In this document: in pieces, positions 45,991-60,668 of the stretch
How the letters are laid out: every line of letters begins with the position of its first letter
Position numbering within the stretch: the stretch's first letter is position 1
Origin: Pyrocephalus nanus
Lineage: Eukaryota > Chordata > Aves > Passeriformes > Tyrannidae
Reading direction: 5' to 3'
Length of the DNA stretch: 64,000 bases
NCBI GenBank assembly: GCA_038380795.1
Contig: CM076279.1
Location: 2,123,001-2,187,000 of the forward strand
Notes under the pieces: model-generated
What the model was told of the DNA's origin: nothing
The model's database searches: none
What the model saw: only the letters and a program-made list of their open reading frames with translations
Translations under genes and position numbers: made by a program

Positions 45991-48900
45991 AAGTTGGCGT
46001 GACTGTACAGATAATAATGATTTTTTATTTCCAATTTAGTCTTTGTGCTTTCTTATGGAAACAGTCTATTTTGGGGTGATATTTCTTCATTAAAAAACAA
46101 ATCAACAAACAAACAAACTAATGGAACTGGAATGACAAACTATGCTGCGTTTTCAGATCCTTTTCTGCAGCTATTCCAGTAGCCTCCCTGAGCTGCAGGC
46201 ATGTGTTTTCTTGCCTGTGTGCCTTCCTGGCTTTCCAAGTGCCAGGATGGGAATTGTTATTTCGAAAAGCAGCACAATTAAATTTTATTAGACAGAACAG
46301 GCTGGTCGTGTCCTGGTGTGGGCCAATGGCAGAGCTGGGGGGAGGAAGCCAAGCACAATAAGGGCTGAAGCCCTGGAATGTGACAGTGGTATTTGTCTCA
46401 AATTGATTCTTCACCTTGGAGGAAACATTTCACTCCGCAGGAAGCTCTTTCTTCTTGTTCATTGACGACTGTGAAATAATAGAATTGTTCATCAAACAGT
46501 TGTTTAAAAGGCAAAAATAGCTCTAAACGCCCACGGGAGCCTCTTGGCAGTCCCAGGAACCTCCTCCTTGCTGATCCATCAGCTCCCCTGCCAAGCCAGG
46601 ACCACTGTCTGCATTTCTGGTCCTTTGGTGAAGCTCATTTAGAATGTTCTGACAGGTGTGGCCTCTGTCATTTCTCTTTGCAGACTCTTGAGCCCTAAGA
46701 AATACCAGCTGCAGAAAGTTTTCCCTGCTAAATACCAAATACTCTCATGTCTTTACAGTCACTGAAATGTTTCCTTTTTCTTTCACCTGCCTCCTTTGAA
46801 CTTGTTTTCTTTTCTAATTCTCTGGCATATCTGGTGGATGGAAAATTTATATGTTAGTAAATTCCTCTCCTGTGCAGAGCAATATTCGACTGAAAAAGCA
46901 GAGCCTGAAGCCTGGGGTCAGTCCCAGGTTTCACATGACTCAGCCAACTGTGCTGCTCCCCTGCATATAAAAATGCAAATTATATTTACCTGCTTTGAAA
47001 AAGTAACATTTAGTAGCCAGATTCATTTTTACAAGCGTTCATAAATGCTGTTTGCACAACACATCGTGATAATGAGATTTTTTCGTTGTGACTGGAATGA
47101 GATCTTGTAAATTGGCTGTTATCTGAAGGTCTGATTTTTATTAAACAACAGCCCAGCTCAGTAACTTTCCTCTGGCAGGAGGTGGCTGGGGGACAGCACA
47201 GCACTGAGGCCACCTCTTCACAAGCCTTTTTTTTTTTATTCAGAGTCCCCTTTTGGTGCCTTTCTCTGTAGGGAATTCCTGGCTCTGTGCAAGGAATCGA
47301 GGAACCTTTGCAGGGAATTTCAGCAGGTGAGAGCACAGAGCCGTGTTGGTCAGGGGGACCTGGGACAGTATTTTTTACAGGCCAGGCTTGGTACCCACAT
47401 TATTTTGCATAAACAATATATCAGTACTTTTTCAGACCTTTGAGTGGAGGATACAAAACCCCAAAAGTGTCGTGGAATGAGTGTGCCAGAATTTCTTGAA
47501 GCTGTTTTCTAAATATAACGTCACTTTAGTCACTGCATTTCTAATAAAGGTGATTAAAACCAACAAAAACATTGTCTGCAAGAGCACATTTACAACATAA
47601 CTCATAGTAACTGCTGCTTTAGTAGAACTCATGGCTGACAAAACAGAGAAGTCCTCATTTTAATTTTTCTTTGGAACTTAATGTTTGTCTTGACAACTAT
47701 AATCAAACTGTTTTTCTTATGGAAACAAAACACACCTACGGGGTTGTAAACGTCAGAGGGGGAAAAAAAATGAAATGTGGGCGGGGGAAATGGTTTTCTT
47801 GGGAACTAGAGGAGATTATTCACCTGTATTGTGGGAATAAACATGATCTGAGCTTCCTCAATAGAGACTGGAGCAGCTCCTGGGTGTCTCGAGTGCAGAT
47901 TTGGGAGAGGTACGAGAGAGCTCAAGGTTCCTGCCCAGGGATGTCATTTTTGGTTAAAGACTGGGTTAGGCCAAAACCACAGATCCCAAAACCTCTTAAA
48001 CTTGCCCAAAATAAAACTCCTAATGTGAATTTCACATCTGTCTCAGTAATGAGCTGCACTGAAGCTTGACCTCCAACACCAATGAACTTTGGGAGCGTTC
48101 CTCCCTCCAGATGAGCTGTCCCAGGAAATCACTGGGTGCACTGATAAATCCACCAATAATACCTCTAGGTGTTCTATATCCAGGCTATTTGGTGCCAAAA
48201 CCTTCCACTCAGCCAGCCTCCAGATGATATCTATTTAGTGAACAGACATGTGCGAGGCCCTCACACACCTCGAAGAATTAATGGCAGTGGAAACTATTTG
48301 AAGAATTGCAGGTGAGGCATTTCATTGTGCCCAGGGGTGTTTCTGACCTGCTTTTAATAATGAAGACGGTGTTTTCACAAGGTCACTGACAGCACTCGAG
48401 CCTGTCCCAAGAAATGCAGCTCACAAAGAGCTGGGAGGGAGCAGAGAAGCAGCAGAAGCAAAATCACTGTGTCGTTCACACCGTGGGTAAAGCGGGCTGG
48501 CTGTCCAAGTGCAAACATCCCAGGGATGCTTGAGGATCACGGGGATGCTGCACCCCCAGGAGGTACAAAACCTTCCTTTCAGGATGCTGAGGTGGGAAGG
48601 TCCTCCAGAATAATTTTTTTTTGGCTGTTTTGCAGCGTGCCTCTGTGGCATTTGAGGTGTTTGCAGGCAGAAAGCCCGGGCTGCTCAGCATCCTTCCTGT
48701 GCCTCCAGCAACACGCAGAGATCAATGCCCTGCAGGCCAGGAAAACGTTCCTTTTAGCAACCACCTCTAAGAGAATAAATAAAACGAGATGAAACAAGCC
48801 AGTGTGTTCCTCTGCTGGCAAGTCAATTAACAAGTACAAAGATTACATATCTGCCATATGTCACAGGCATCACCCAAAAGAAAAACAATGCACAGTGTAA

Positions 48901-49754
48901 CCTCCTGAAACCCCTGCAGTGCCACTAATTAACTGGATAAACACCCTGAGGTGGGTGAAATGATTCACTCATTATCCAGGAATCAGCTTTGCCACGTCCA
49001 TTATTTACTACTCTGTGGTTAAAGTGCTGTTAAGCTGAGGGAGGGGCGCTGCATCCTCAGGGAGCAGGGGGAAGGGACATGGAGAGCATTCCCCTGGTGG
49101 CTCCAGAGGCACCCGGTGCTTAATGATCCTGTTGTACCTGCATTAATGACACACAGCAAATAATCCACAGGTCAGACACACACTACAACCTCCATCCCAT
49201 AATTGCACAGCAAGACACACCAGGCTGTGCATTTCCAGGGGATTATTACACTCCACTGAAAGCTGAAGTCGCTTGGCCTTTGGCCTCCTAGAACCACCCA
49301 AAAGCTCTCAGTAATCTCCAGGGCTCTGCTCCCTGTTGTGTCTTTCTCAGACAAATGGAAAACACATTTTCACTTCAAACTAATCCCCATTAAGCAGCAC
49401 TGAAACCATGCAAACCCTTGAGCTGATCCTAATAATAAAAAAAAAAAAAAAAAAAAAGGAACATATTTAGAAACAAATTAGCCTTGTAACTCGGGCACTG
49501 CAATATCATTCTGTGAAACCACTGCTGGTGTGATTAGCTGCTCCAAAGGCATTCCTGGGCCTGAGTGACATCAACCACAGGGATGATGTGAGCTCTCTAC
49601 GAGCAGTTTTAAGTCTTTATGTGTGTCGGTGTGTGGGCTTTTCAGCCCTGTGGAATGACACAGATTGCGTTTTTTGGTGAGAGAGAGGCAACTTTCAGCA
49701 CACAAATGATCTAGGGAAGGGAACTCTGCCTGGCTTTCCCAGGTGTTCCAAAGG

Positions 49755-50115
49755 ATTCCCAGCACAGGAAGGACATGGATTGACTCCAGAGAAGGCCACC
49801 AAGTTGAGCAGCTCAGCTGTGAGGAAGGGCTGAGAGAACTGGGAAGGCTCTGGGGTGACCTAATTGTGGCCTCCCAGGACCTGAAGGAGATGACATGAAG
49901 CATGAAGAGAGACTATTTACAAGGGCCTGGAGTGACAGGACAAGGGGGGAATGGCTTCCCACTGACAGAGGGCATTGTTAGGTGGGATATTAGGAAGAAA
50001 CTCTTCCCTGTGAGGGTGGGCAGGCCCTGGCACAGGTTGCCCGGAGAAGCTGTGGCTGCCCCATCCCTGGAAGTGTCCAAGACCAGGTTGGACAGGGCTT
50101 GGAGCAATGAGATGG
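49755..50115 (+). mobile_element. CR1 fragment, 3' truncated
   Basis: Sense copy from GACTCCAGAGAAGGCCACCA, through GACCTAATTGTGGCCTCCCA, TGAGGGTGGGCAGGCCCTGG and CACAGGTTGCCCGGAGAAGC, to GACAGGGCTTGGAGCAATGA. Unlike the others it lacks the CCATGGCAGG segment and the terminal octamers, so the 3' end was lost after insertion. Confidence 0.9.
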
Positions 50116-53100
50116 TCAGGTCTGTCCTCCAGCTCCAGCAGCACCCCCCGGCTCACAGAGGTGAAGCATTTCCGTGGAGCACCTTCCCGATGTGTTGTTG
50201 TTCTCCAGGGAAATAACATTTCTTGCTGATGCCTGCAGTGATCAGTTCACCCAGGGAACATGTGGGGATTAGTGTCTCCAGCTGTGGAGCTGGGGACGTT
50301 GTGCAAAGCCCGTCTCTCTCGCCAGGCATTGTTTTTGAACATCACTGGTGAGGGCTGGGTTCTGTTTTGGACTGGTCTTTTTTTGGTGCTGCTTTTTGTG
50401 AGTTAAGGGCTTTGCATGGAAAAATTGCTTTTGTGAGCTCTCTGTTCTGCTCCCACTCAAGCTAATGTGTTGTTTATTTTTAATTCTCCATTCTGTACCC
50501 CGGGCTCAGTGCACTGGTTACATCCAGTGATCATTTAAGATGTGCAAATGTCTTAACAGCCTATTCCAAAGCCCACTGAGGCTTTCTCTTTTCTTCAATA
50601 GGCTTTGATTGGGCCATAAGTAAATAACCAGGAAATTTTAATTATTTTAACCTTTGCTCCACCTTCCTCCTTTCCTGCACTGACTCTTTTACTTCTTTTG
50701 TTACCTCAGACCTATACTTAAAGATAAAAAATTATTCAGGTTCAGGTTCCACCTCCTTAGACCCGTGGAAGATGTTTCTGGGAGATGTTTCCAGAAGGAT
50801 GCTGGATGTGCCATCAGCTGCTCAGAGAGCAATAACTGAAGGAGAAGGATGAAAAAAACCACCAAGTTCAGTCTGTCCCCCCTGCCCTGCTCACCCAGCA
50901 CTGGCCATTCCCCACATCCAGTATTTTATGTCCCTCTGCATTTTTCCACTCACTCAAACACTGGGTTGCATTGTCCCATATATTTTGTCAATTCAGTGCC
51001 AGATATTTTACAGTGTCTTCATTCATCCTGTAAAAAGGAAAATGGATTACAGTGTGTCATGTTACCTTCAGATTCTGCTTGGCCTTCCCTGGGGCAAAAA
51101 AAAAAAAAGAGCACTTTTATTCTTCTAGGCAATCTTTTCTGGAAAATAAAAAAATAAATAAATAAAAAGAGAAGTTTCCATCTCCAAAAAGTCTGTGAGG
51201 GTCAAAGTCTTTTCTTGCAGTGGATAAATTCAGATCATACTCAGTGTTATACCCTGCAGCTACACTGAGGCCAGTTACTTGGGATTTAATGGCTTTTATT
51301 ATGGTCTTAGTTGGCTTGAACAGAAATAGTTAGCAAATAGTAGTTAAAATTCAAACAGCCATTAAAGTCTGGTCCTGACAAGATGCAACTACTCTGTTAC
51401 TAATGGACTTTTCCCCACAAGGACACATTTGTTAAAGGAAAATGTTTGAAATATTTGGCCAGTTGACAGTGGAAAAAAAAAAAAAAAGAAAAGAAAAAGA
51501 AAAAAATGAGAGAGCAAATTCTAAAGTTCTGAGGAAGTTGTGGTGGCAGCACCCAGTGTGCACACATCAGCAAGATCCACTCAGCCAGACAGGCAGCATT
51601 TTCCTGGGGAAAATTTTCCACCAGTTGTCTTTATTTGAACGGGTTTTCACTCACACATCTTCATGAGCTGGTGGAGAACCCAGAAGAAAAGCTTCCTAAA
51701 GTTCCAGAAATAATGTTTGACCAGACAGCTCGCAAAATGAAGTCTCTTGTTGTTGCTGGTGGATCCTGGAGGAGCTCAGCACTGCTCTGGCACACCTGGG
51801 ATTCTGTGTTATCTGTGCTGGGAGCAGAAATCGAGGCAGAAAAGACTCAGAGCCTGAAAAGTCTGAGTCCTGCAAGATAATGTTAGAGCTGCACAGGATG
51901 TGGCAAACTCCATATCCAGAATTTGGGGTAAAATTGGGAAGTTTGGCATCGATTTCAAGAGGCACCTGCAGAGGTTGCAATCTGTAGGTGAAGATGATTA
52001 GGTGTCAGTTCTTTAGGAACACTCAAACTTTAGGTGTTATCTGATGGGTATTTTGCATCAGAACACTGTTGACTCTTGGTTTCACCCTGAATTTACTCCC
52101 TGTTGTTCTCAGTGTGTAAAGGTTTGATACAAAAACCTACCTCAATGGATCAGCACCCCATGGATGAGCAAAAGGGTTGTTACTTCATTTTCATTGATGG
52201 CCAATACAAAGACATATCCTAGAGGTGATAATATTCAGAAATTTCCATCTGACCCCACCCAGCCATTCAGATCTTCCCAGCTGTTCCAGAGCTTTGTTGG
52301 GTTAAGTGCAGAAAGGGCTGGAGGCAGCTGGAGGGAGGGATGTGTTATGTCCTACAGGACACCACCCTGTTCACACCAGATGCAAGTGAAAAGAATAGAA
52401 ACTACTTCTTTTAAAATTGCACTTACAAAAGAAGGGGAAAAAAAGAGCCACTTAAGAGTAACTAAACTTAATTTTGTTTCTCATTAGGTGCAGGTGTTAG
52501 AAACCACCCCAGAGCTACTCTTCACATGGTCTTTGCAAACTCTCTCCACCAAACATGCTCTTGGAGCAGCAAGCAGAAAACCAATAAACCTCCTGCCCCT
52601 CCTCTGCCTCTGCAGTAAATGTAAATGCTCTCCCAATGCCTGCGATTTGTTGATATCTTTTAATGAAGGTTTTTTCTCTTCCAGTTTATCTCCCCAGATA
52701 TCCAAGTTTGGATTTTTATCCTTCCATACCATTTCTGTTCCAACCTCTCAGCAACTGCCAGCAGAGAACAGGAATTTCCTGCAGCTTCAGCACGGTGGGA
52801 CTTGGTGCAAAATGCTTTAGTCTCTCTCAGTCCTGCTGGAGCTCTCAGAGTGTCAATGGCACCTGCAAACGCTGATCTAAGAGGGTTAATTAAGAGACTC
52901 TTCCCCAAATTACCCAAAGTGTTTGAGCAGGAGTCAAGATCTCTCATCCTTTCCCTCCAATATTCAAGGTACCTCAAAGCTGAGTTTGTCCTTCCCAAAT
53001 GTGGCACCAGGTTTGCAGCTGAAATACCAGTCCCTGCATTTTGGCCAAGCTGAATGGGATTTAAAGCTCCTCAGGCAATTTAGTGTCAGTATTAATGAGG

Positions 53101-56100
53101 GCAGGTCCTCCTGCACTCCAGGTCGTGGCACTTGCCTATTTGACTGTATTTCTTCATGTTTCACTCAACATTAATTAATCCAAAGACACTGTGCACACAC
53201 CTAACTCTTTAAAAACCACATTTGTAAAGAAAAATCTGGTCCCGGGTGCCAAAGGCACAATTTTTGTCCATTTTACATTCCTGTAAGTAATAAATGATAA
53301 TAAAAACAGCTGCTGGGGCCTTCTGCTGAAGGCTTACAGATAAAATCCAGCCATGAAAGACCACACTCATTGCACTCCTGCCCCCAAGATCCCTTTTAAC
53401 TTCCCCGTGACGAAGTGGACGTTCGGAAGAGGGAGAAACCTTCATTCTCACCTATAAAAGTTGCAGCTGTTTTCCTGTTTTTATAGAAAGCAGCAGGCAG
53501 ATTTACTATGAAAGAGTAAATACTCCACAGCAAAGTGCTGTTCACCTTGAGGGATGATGTCAGAGCCATAAATAACACCACGGGAATACAGAGATGTCCT
53601 TAAAGGCCCATTAAGAATGATGGGAAAAGGAAGTGAAAAATAGGCAAGGGAGTGTGCTCTGCACAGCATGCACATGCTAAACATCACTTTAGTGAGGTAC
53701 TTGAGAAATACCAGGAAAAAAAATAAAAGAAAGGAAAGGAAATAACATGGTTTCTTCTTTGGGAAGTCACTTGTGCATCCTTGCACTTGCCAAAGCAGCA
53801 GTTTAGAGGTATCAAGAGTTAGTTAAAGAAATCTGGATGCATCCCCTTTTCAGTGCCAATTTCATGCTTGGTGCTCCATTCCACTGAATAAAAAGAATAT
53901 ATACAAATATATTCTGATATTTGCAGAATGTCAAAGAAATTTTTATATTTAAAAAGAAAAAGAGTCTTTCAGATAGAAAGAGTAATTTTCATTAATACCA
54001 CAGTAATAACTTCCTGTCTGGGAATATTTCCTCTGACACACTCTAGGGCTGGAGTCATCTTTTTCCTCCATTCATAACCACATCTTCCTCTTTTTCCTTT
54101 TTTCTGTGTGTTATATTCTGAACATGTAGCAAAAAGATCTTGCTATTGCCATTTCTGCTTTGACATTGTGTGTGTTATTAAATTTCCATCTCCCTGCCAT
54201 TACTCAGCCCCTGGGGACTGCTCCATTCTTCCCCTTGGGTATTTCCCTCCTCCAGCACCTCCCTTCCAACCTCAACTTTTTTACCGGCTCAGCATCACTG
54301 ATGAAAATTTTAAAATGAGATTAATCCGAGGACTGATCCCAGCGAGCCTCACGGTTGTGTTCCTGTCTCAAGTGTCACCTTTGAACAGAACACCCTCTCC
54401 TTCCACCTCTAACACGAGCCTTGATCTTCAGTTTAATCAATATCTTTGTGGCAGTTCAGGGAAATTTGCAGCCACTGTCTGGAGAAGATCAGTGAACAGT
54501 TAACAGGTTTGGAGTTAACAGGAGCGATTGACCTTGGGAAAACCTTCTCTGACTCTTATCCCTTCCCTTGGACAACTCTCAGGGAAGGCAGTGCCTGGCA
54601 GTGGGACACAAAGTACACCTTGTACTGCATGTGCTCCTTTTGAACTGCTCCAGGCACAGATTCTGCAGCACAGAAGGTGCTGGCAGACCAAGACCTCTTT
54701 TTCCTCCCTCTGTCCCACCACCCAACGTGGCTGGAGTTGCTCTTCCACCCCCCCTTCAGAGCCAGCCTTCCCTCCTCTCTGGGATCTGCAGCTCTGGCAA
54801 GATTTGGTGGCTCAGAGAAGCACAAAAAGGGAAAGCAGCAGGGAAGGGAGAGGGTGAAGAGCTGAGTTCTGTTCCTAAAAACCAGCCCCACAGTCAGAGG
54901 AGGTGAGTTCTCTGAACATGGCTTCCAAACGGCATCATCAGCTCATTTTTGTGGTTTCAGCTTGGAAACTCTTGCCATGGCACTCTGAGCAGAACAGCTG
55001 TCCACCAAATGCTCCAAATGCCTCAAATTAGCTACCCAAGAGCACCCATCAGAAGGGAAGGGCTCTGCTGGCACTCGGGGACATCAGGCTTTTATGACAT
55101 GTCATTCTCTGCTCTGTCCTCGTTCAACCTCGCATTGTTTCCCAGGCAGGGCATATCTTCTGAATTAGAGCAGGATTCGTTATTGGGAAAATATGGAGCC
55201 TCTAGTAATTGGACCAGCTTGTGTAACCTCTGCTTGAGTTGGATCCCACTCCTTTAACACCACCAGTGACAGTTTTCCTCTAAGGCAATGGAAAGAGAAG
55301 TGTCAGGGCAGAGGGGAGAAACACCTTCGGTGCTGAGCTGGCATTTTTTGTTATGAAGTTGCCACAAACTTAGCAATGAGGAGAAAATGTAAGGAAAACT
55401 GCATCCCGGAGTTTTCTGCCACCATAACTCTGATGGTCTCAGTGAAGAAAGTGGCTCCAGGCTTCCCATGACAACTGAGTTCCTGGTTAATGCAAAGCAT
55501 GTTCAGAATTGCATCTTTCCTTCCTTGTCACGGTCTCATGGTGGTTTTTCTGAGCTGAAAACACACTCAGGTAATCACAAAACACACTAATCCCCATTGT
55601 GAGCCAAAAGCACCGGCTCACTGCTAATTTCCATAAGCAGTGTTGCCATGGAAATGTGTCCCTCCCATGCCAGGCAGCATCTCACTCACAGGAATGAACC
55701 AAAAGGGACACTTGCCTGTGCTCCATTTTTGGCACCAGGAGCGTGGGCAGGACAGTGCACAGACCCTGTGGGACCGTGGACCTCTGGATGTTCACTCAGG
55801 ATGGAGTCATGCTTTGATTTGGTTCAGTACCTACTGGGCCTTTAGGGGCTTGTTTGGGGTCTCTTGTTTTCTGCTAAGCACAGATGGAAAAACGTCCTCT
55901 TCCTGTGGTACAGGAAGCCAAAATCTCTGCTGGTAAAAATAGTGGTTTGTTTATTTAAATCTCGCATTTTTCAGAACAACACAGTGATCTTATACTTGTA
56001 ATTAACACTTGTTCATTATGGAAAGTGCTCCCAGAAAAGCTGGCAACTTGTTCAGTTAATCTTTAAGGCATGTTCCTTTGCAGCAGACATCCCACCAGTC

Positions 56101-57330
56101 TGGAAGTCTTTGCTTTTCTCTCACCTCCTGGTGGACCCCAATGTAATTCCAGGCTCAGCAGGGAGAATGATTCCTGTTTCCCAAGGCAAACCCTACCAGA
56201 TCTTTCAAAACAGCCAGGTAAGGGAGATTTAAGTTACATAAGTGAGATTTTTTTTTTGTTTTTTTTCAAGTATAGATTAATCAGTGGTCAGCTCAAGCCA
56301 TGTGTGACACAATGAATTCAAGCTAGCCTTAAAAATCCTGCCAATATTCTATTTAAAGCGACTCATTATGCGCATATCATTTTCTTAATCCACTAAATCT
56401 GTCATGACAATGCTCTTTCATCCTTTTTATTTGTACAAAGCATAAGAGTCCTTATTCATCATAGCAGCTTATAGGCACTAGCTGATAATAATAGCAGTAG
56501 TAATTTGTGTCTCATAGTAATGAGTTTCATGAGTTGCTTTGTTTTCTAAAAAGCTTCCTTTTGGGCTTTGCTGCCATAAAGTTTGTGGCAGGCTTATTAT
56601 TTTAGCATTATAACTTAGGGTGAGTAGGAGCTAACTTTGGTACATTCAACACTTCCAGTCTCTTGCCTCCCCCTGCCAAAATTCCTGCATGGATTCAGAA
56701 CAGACAAAGGCTATACAGCAGGAAGGTCTGCAATCCCAAATCATTTCTCTTTGTGGGATAGCTGTGAAATGTTTGCATATGCAGCCCCAGTGCCCAGCTT
56801 GTTTGTTCACAGCTTCTTCAGAATATAAAGCCATTGTGACCTGCTGATCTGATGATCTGCAAAACACAGGCAAGGGAGCTTTGCCCAGTAATTTCTGTAT
56901 TAAGTTAGGAAATTATGTTTGAGCTGCACATCTTCAGAAATACAGGCAATAACCATTTTCCTTCAGCAACACAGGAAATACTGGGTTTAAAGATGCATTT
57001 AGTACTCATTTATTTCACACTATCCACAACTATTCATGCAGGCAAGTGTTCCCTCTACAGAAGTGTTAAAGAAGTGTTTCCTGAGATTCAAATATTTCCA
57101 GTTCTTGTCACCTGGTCAGCGCTTTGGTAACCCCGTAGATAAGCTGGTGATGAAAGGAATGATTTCATGCACTTCAAACTTGAGCTGCACACAAAAACTT
57201 CACTAAAGTCAAGTGCAATTTTTGTGGAATAGAGGGTTTTTTGGTGCAGGATGCAGACAGCACTGAACCTTCCCTCAGGGAGCTCCCTGACAGCTTTCTG
57301 CTGGGTGTAAATGTACCCACGTTTCAGTGC

Positions 57331-57393
57331 TGGTAGGAAAACTGGGATTCCTGGTAGGAAAACTGGGATTTCTGGCAGGTAAAGTGTGATTCC
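57331..57393 (+). repeat. Three tandem 21-bp units
   Basis: The units at 57331-57351 and 57352-57372 both follow TGGTAGGAAAACTGGGATTC and differ at one base. The third (57373-57393) has several changes (TGGCAGGTAAAGTGTGATTC). The period is exactly 21 with no gaps. The minus-strand translation repeats a seven-residue unit, but the surrounding frame has no other gene-like trait. Confidence 0.9.
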
Positions 57394-58629
57394 TGGTAAT
57401 CAGCTGGTTTGTGCACTTGTTTACCTCTGCTCTTGGTTCTTTCCCCAAGGTGAGGAGGTAGATAAGGGTTTATTTTTCCCCTCAGCAGCGCCTTGGCTGC
57501 TCTACACACTCCTTGAGCTCAGAGCACATTCCAGATCAATCTGTGTCCAGGTGAGACCTGCCCTGGGGGTCCCTGGAGGGGCAGCTGTACCTGCTGCAGG
57601 TGTGAGAACCTCCAGCACAACCCCTTCTCCTTGCCCATCATCCCCATCCTCCACACCCTTCCTCCCCCATCTGATCAGCTCTTGCTCTCGGCAGGGACTT
57701 TATTAGGAAGGTGACCCTGTGAAGTGTCATTGTAAAGGGCAGCTGGGGATTATCTCCTGTCCCTAACACGATTTAACATCCTATGCCACCTTCCTGTCCC
57801 TGTTGAAAATACATGCTCCTCTTTTCCTCCCTAAATACTGCTTTCCTGAGCTTCAGTCCCAAACCAGGGGTCCCTTTTTATCCAGCTCAGCGTAGACTAA
57901 GCGGGATTATAAAACCAGATTTATCCAAGGCCATAATACTGCAGTTGCAAGGAGCACTTTCCAGGGGGCTGTGAGGTGCTTAATCTTTTAGATTAACTAG
58001 AAATATCTATGGCTTTAAACTGCTGGTTTGCGTCACGTCCCGAAAGCCGCTTTATGAACTGCTCGGGAATCATTATAACAGTGATTAAAAAATTGCCTCT
58101 GGTGGGGGATTCTGCACGAAAACCAAGAGGGGCAAGCATCAGCTCTTGGCAGTTTAGCTCATCTTTGTCCCCCCCAAGTAGTCAGGCTTAAGTGTGACGC
58201 TTTCATGAATGGCAGAGTATTTCCTGGAAAAAGAGAAGGGAAACACCGGGACATGCAGTGGGAAAATGGGAGAACTCTCTTCTCTTGGCACTGCCCAGCT
58301 GACTCTGTATCCCAGAACTCAAGCTGTACTGTGCTGAGCTCAAACACATTCCTTAGAGCCAAATATTTGGCAGAAAATGAAAAAGCAACTGAATAAACCA
58401 GGTAGGGACCATCAATAAGAGCTTCACTAAAGGTCCCCTCTTGGCTGCAGAACACCCTTCTCCCTCTACTGACCTGGAGGATCCATATCCTCCCACCTTT
58501 TCCCATCTTGTTCCTTCTGCAGAGGTTGCTCATTTCTTACTGGAACAGGCCAGGACACAACAGCAGAGGTGGATGTGGTTTATGCTGTGATTTGCACTGC
58601 AGGAATGACCAATTCAGGGAGTTCAGGGA

Positions 58630-58720
58630 GTCTGTGATGGAGAGTCACAGGATCAGAGAAATCCGTTGGAAGGACCCCCGAGGATCATCAGGTCCAGGGA
58701 CAACCTGTGCAACCTTGTGT
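58630..58720 (-). mobile_element. Probable degraded CR1 3' end
   Basis: Plus-strand reading AGTCACAGGATCAGAGAAAT, CGTTGGAAGGACCCCCGAGG and ATCATCAGGTCCAG follows the order of an inverted CR1 tail but with many mismatches. Subfamily is uncertain. Confidence 0.55.
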
Positions 58721-60532
58721 TTGGTGCCTGAGTGGCTCAAACCTTGCTCTGAAATGGCTCAGCCATCCCCAAACATATCCCCTTCTCCCTGCAGCTCTTG
58801 GGAAGGAGGTAACAGGGTATCTCCTCTGCCTGCACAGGGCTTGGGATTTTTTGGGAATTACAAAGCCACTCACCAGTGCCTGGGACTTTTTATTGCCTGA
58901 GCAGCAACTGAGATCACCGGGACAGCAATGAAAACTCTGTCCAGGTAGAATGGTCTGCAAGTGCTTTTCCTGGTGATAATATTCTAAAAAAGGAAGCAAC
59001 TGAGAGAAAAACAGTTCTATAAATTTGCTCACAGAACATTCAGTGACCGTGAATCATTCTATAAATATCCCAGGCTATAGGTTTCAGGGTTTCTTCACCA
59101 GGCTGGTGCAGTGCCTTGTGACAGACCTTGGTAACAGTAGCTTCATGATGGTTGTGATAAACCCTTTTTTATTCCTTATCTCTGCCTCTCCTCCTTCCTT
59201 CCAGTTGCACCAGCCTTTTTTACCCGTGCTGTTTACTCCTCACCTCATGGAAAATTTTTGACCGAGGGGAAAAAAAAAAAAAAAATGGCTTGTGTTTGTG
59301 AAAAACCAAAAATGTCCAGCCAAAACCAATGTTTTCATTGTTTGGCTGAAAATGAGAGGTTTGCCATTTTAAGCCTAAAGTTTTTTTGGTTGGGAGCCAG
59401 AATAGCTTTGCCTTTTGCCCAAGGTCTCCAGTAAAAATTCCCGATTTTTCAGAGAGACAGGCACTTGTTTTTTTCACCACCAAGAGAAAAGTTGAAAACC
59501 TGATGGCTCACCAGGAGGAGTTCAGGCAAAACCAGCCCTACAGAAGAGCCCTTTTTCTTTCAGTGAGGGTTAAGTGGGAAGTGAGGCGTGTTGGAGTTCA
59601 CCTCCCTGTTACATGGACATGGCAAAGCTGATGGAGAAGGTTTCCAAAAGGATTCGTGGTTGGAACCGTGTAAATTTAAAAGATTTGTAAGAGATGGGCA
59701 GTCAGTAATTATTAATTAATAAATGCTTCAATAAACCAGGCTATTATTTGATTTCAGCTGACAGAAGGACACAGGAGTCACCAGCATGGCAAGAGCCAAG
59801 ACATTCCAAAAACTCCCAGGTCTCTGAAACCACTGCTGCTCCTCTGGGACAGGGGGAACTTAGTGTTGCCTTTTTATTCCCTGAGATCTAGGTGGGAAGA
59901 ACCAAGCTAAGGAGGAATTATCCACCCTGGGTGATCTCAAAAAGGAGCCTAAACCCAGTTCTACCTCAAATTCCCAGCACCTTGACAGGAATCAGGCAGA
60001 CCATGGCAAGAATCTAAATGTGGTATTTTTTGAATGCCCTGCAATTGGCTGCTTTTGGAGTGGATGCCTTTCTCTTTTGCTGCTCCTGAACTCCAGACAC
60101 ATTTCAGCGACACTTCCATCAGGAAATTACAACATGGAAAGTTGGCATTTTCTGACAATTTCCACAGGGCAATTTCCAACTAGATGGACATCCTGTGCAA
60201 CGCTAGACCGAAAAATGACAAAGCATTCATTTTCTCAACGAGGGGGAACCTGTATCTGTTACCCTCCCCAGAAGGAAGGCCAGAACTGTGGTGGTTGTTG
60301 GGCTGTAATTTGTGTGTGTTTCCACAGCACCAAACACCACGTTATTGTGCTTGGCTGACCCTGGGGGTGAACAGTTCATCAGGGGAGGGAATCAGCACGT
60401 CCACAACTGACTTAGGAATATCTGAGTATGGCTGAGTCACCCTCCAGTGCCACTGTAAAATGTACTGACCCAAGACTTATAGTGACTGCAAAGCTTTGAA
60501 GTTGATCTTCGGGCATTTTGGGGCTTTGAGTC

Positions 60533-60567
60533 GAATTTGATATGAAAAGTTGAATTTGATATGAAAA
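60533..60567 (+). repeat. Short direct repeat of GAATTTGATATGAAAA
   Basis: Two perfect 16-base copies 19 bases apart (60533 and 60552), followed by related GATATGAATTTGATGG directly before the CR1 end at 60585. A small local duplication. Confidence 0.85.
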
Positions 60568-60584
60568 ATAGCTTGATATGAATT

Positions 60585-60668
60585 TGATGGAAGGTGTCCC
60601 TGCCCATGGCAGGGAGTTGGAACTAAATGACCTTCAAGGTCCTTTCCACACTATGATTCTATGATTCC
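60585..60668 (+). mobile_element. Short CR1 3' end
   Basis: Sense remnant: GGAAGGTGTCCCTGCCCATG, GGAACTAAATGACCTTCAAG and two copies of the tail motif ATGATTCT at the end. Confidence 0.93.

Larger units (their letters stand above)
40111..49754. other. Gene-free stretch with two CR1 ends
   Basis: Several homopolymers (41195, 41979, 43155, 49438), short pentamer and AAAC repeats, and a TAA-rich duplication at 45.27 kb. Two CR1 ends sit close together at 44690 and 45025. No gene seen. Confidence 0.5.
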
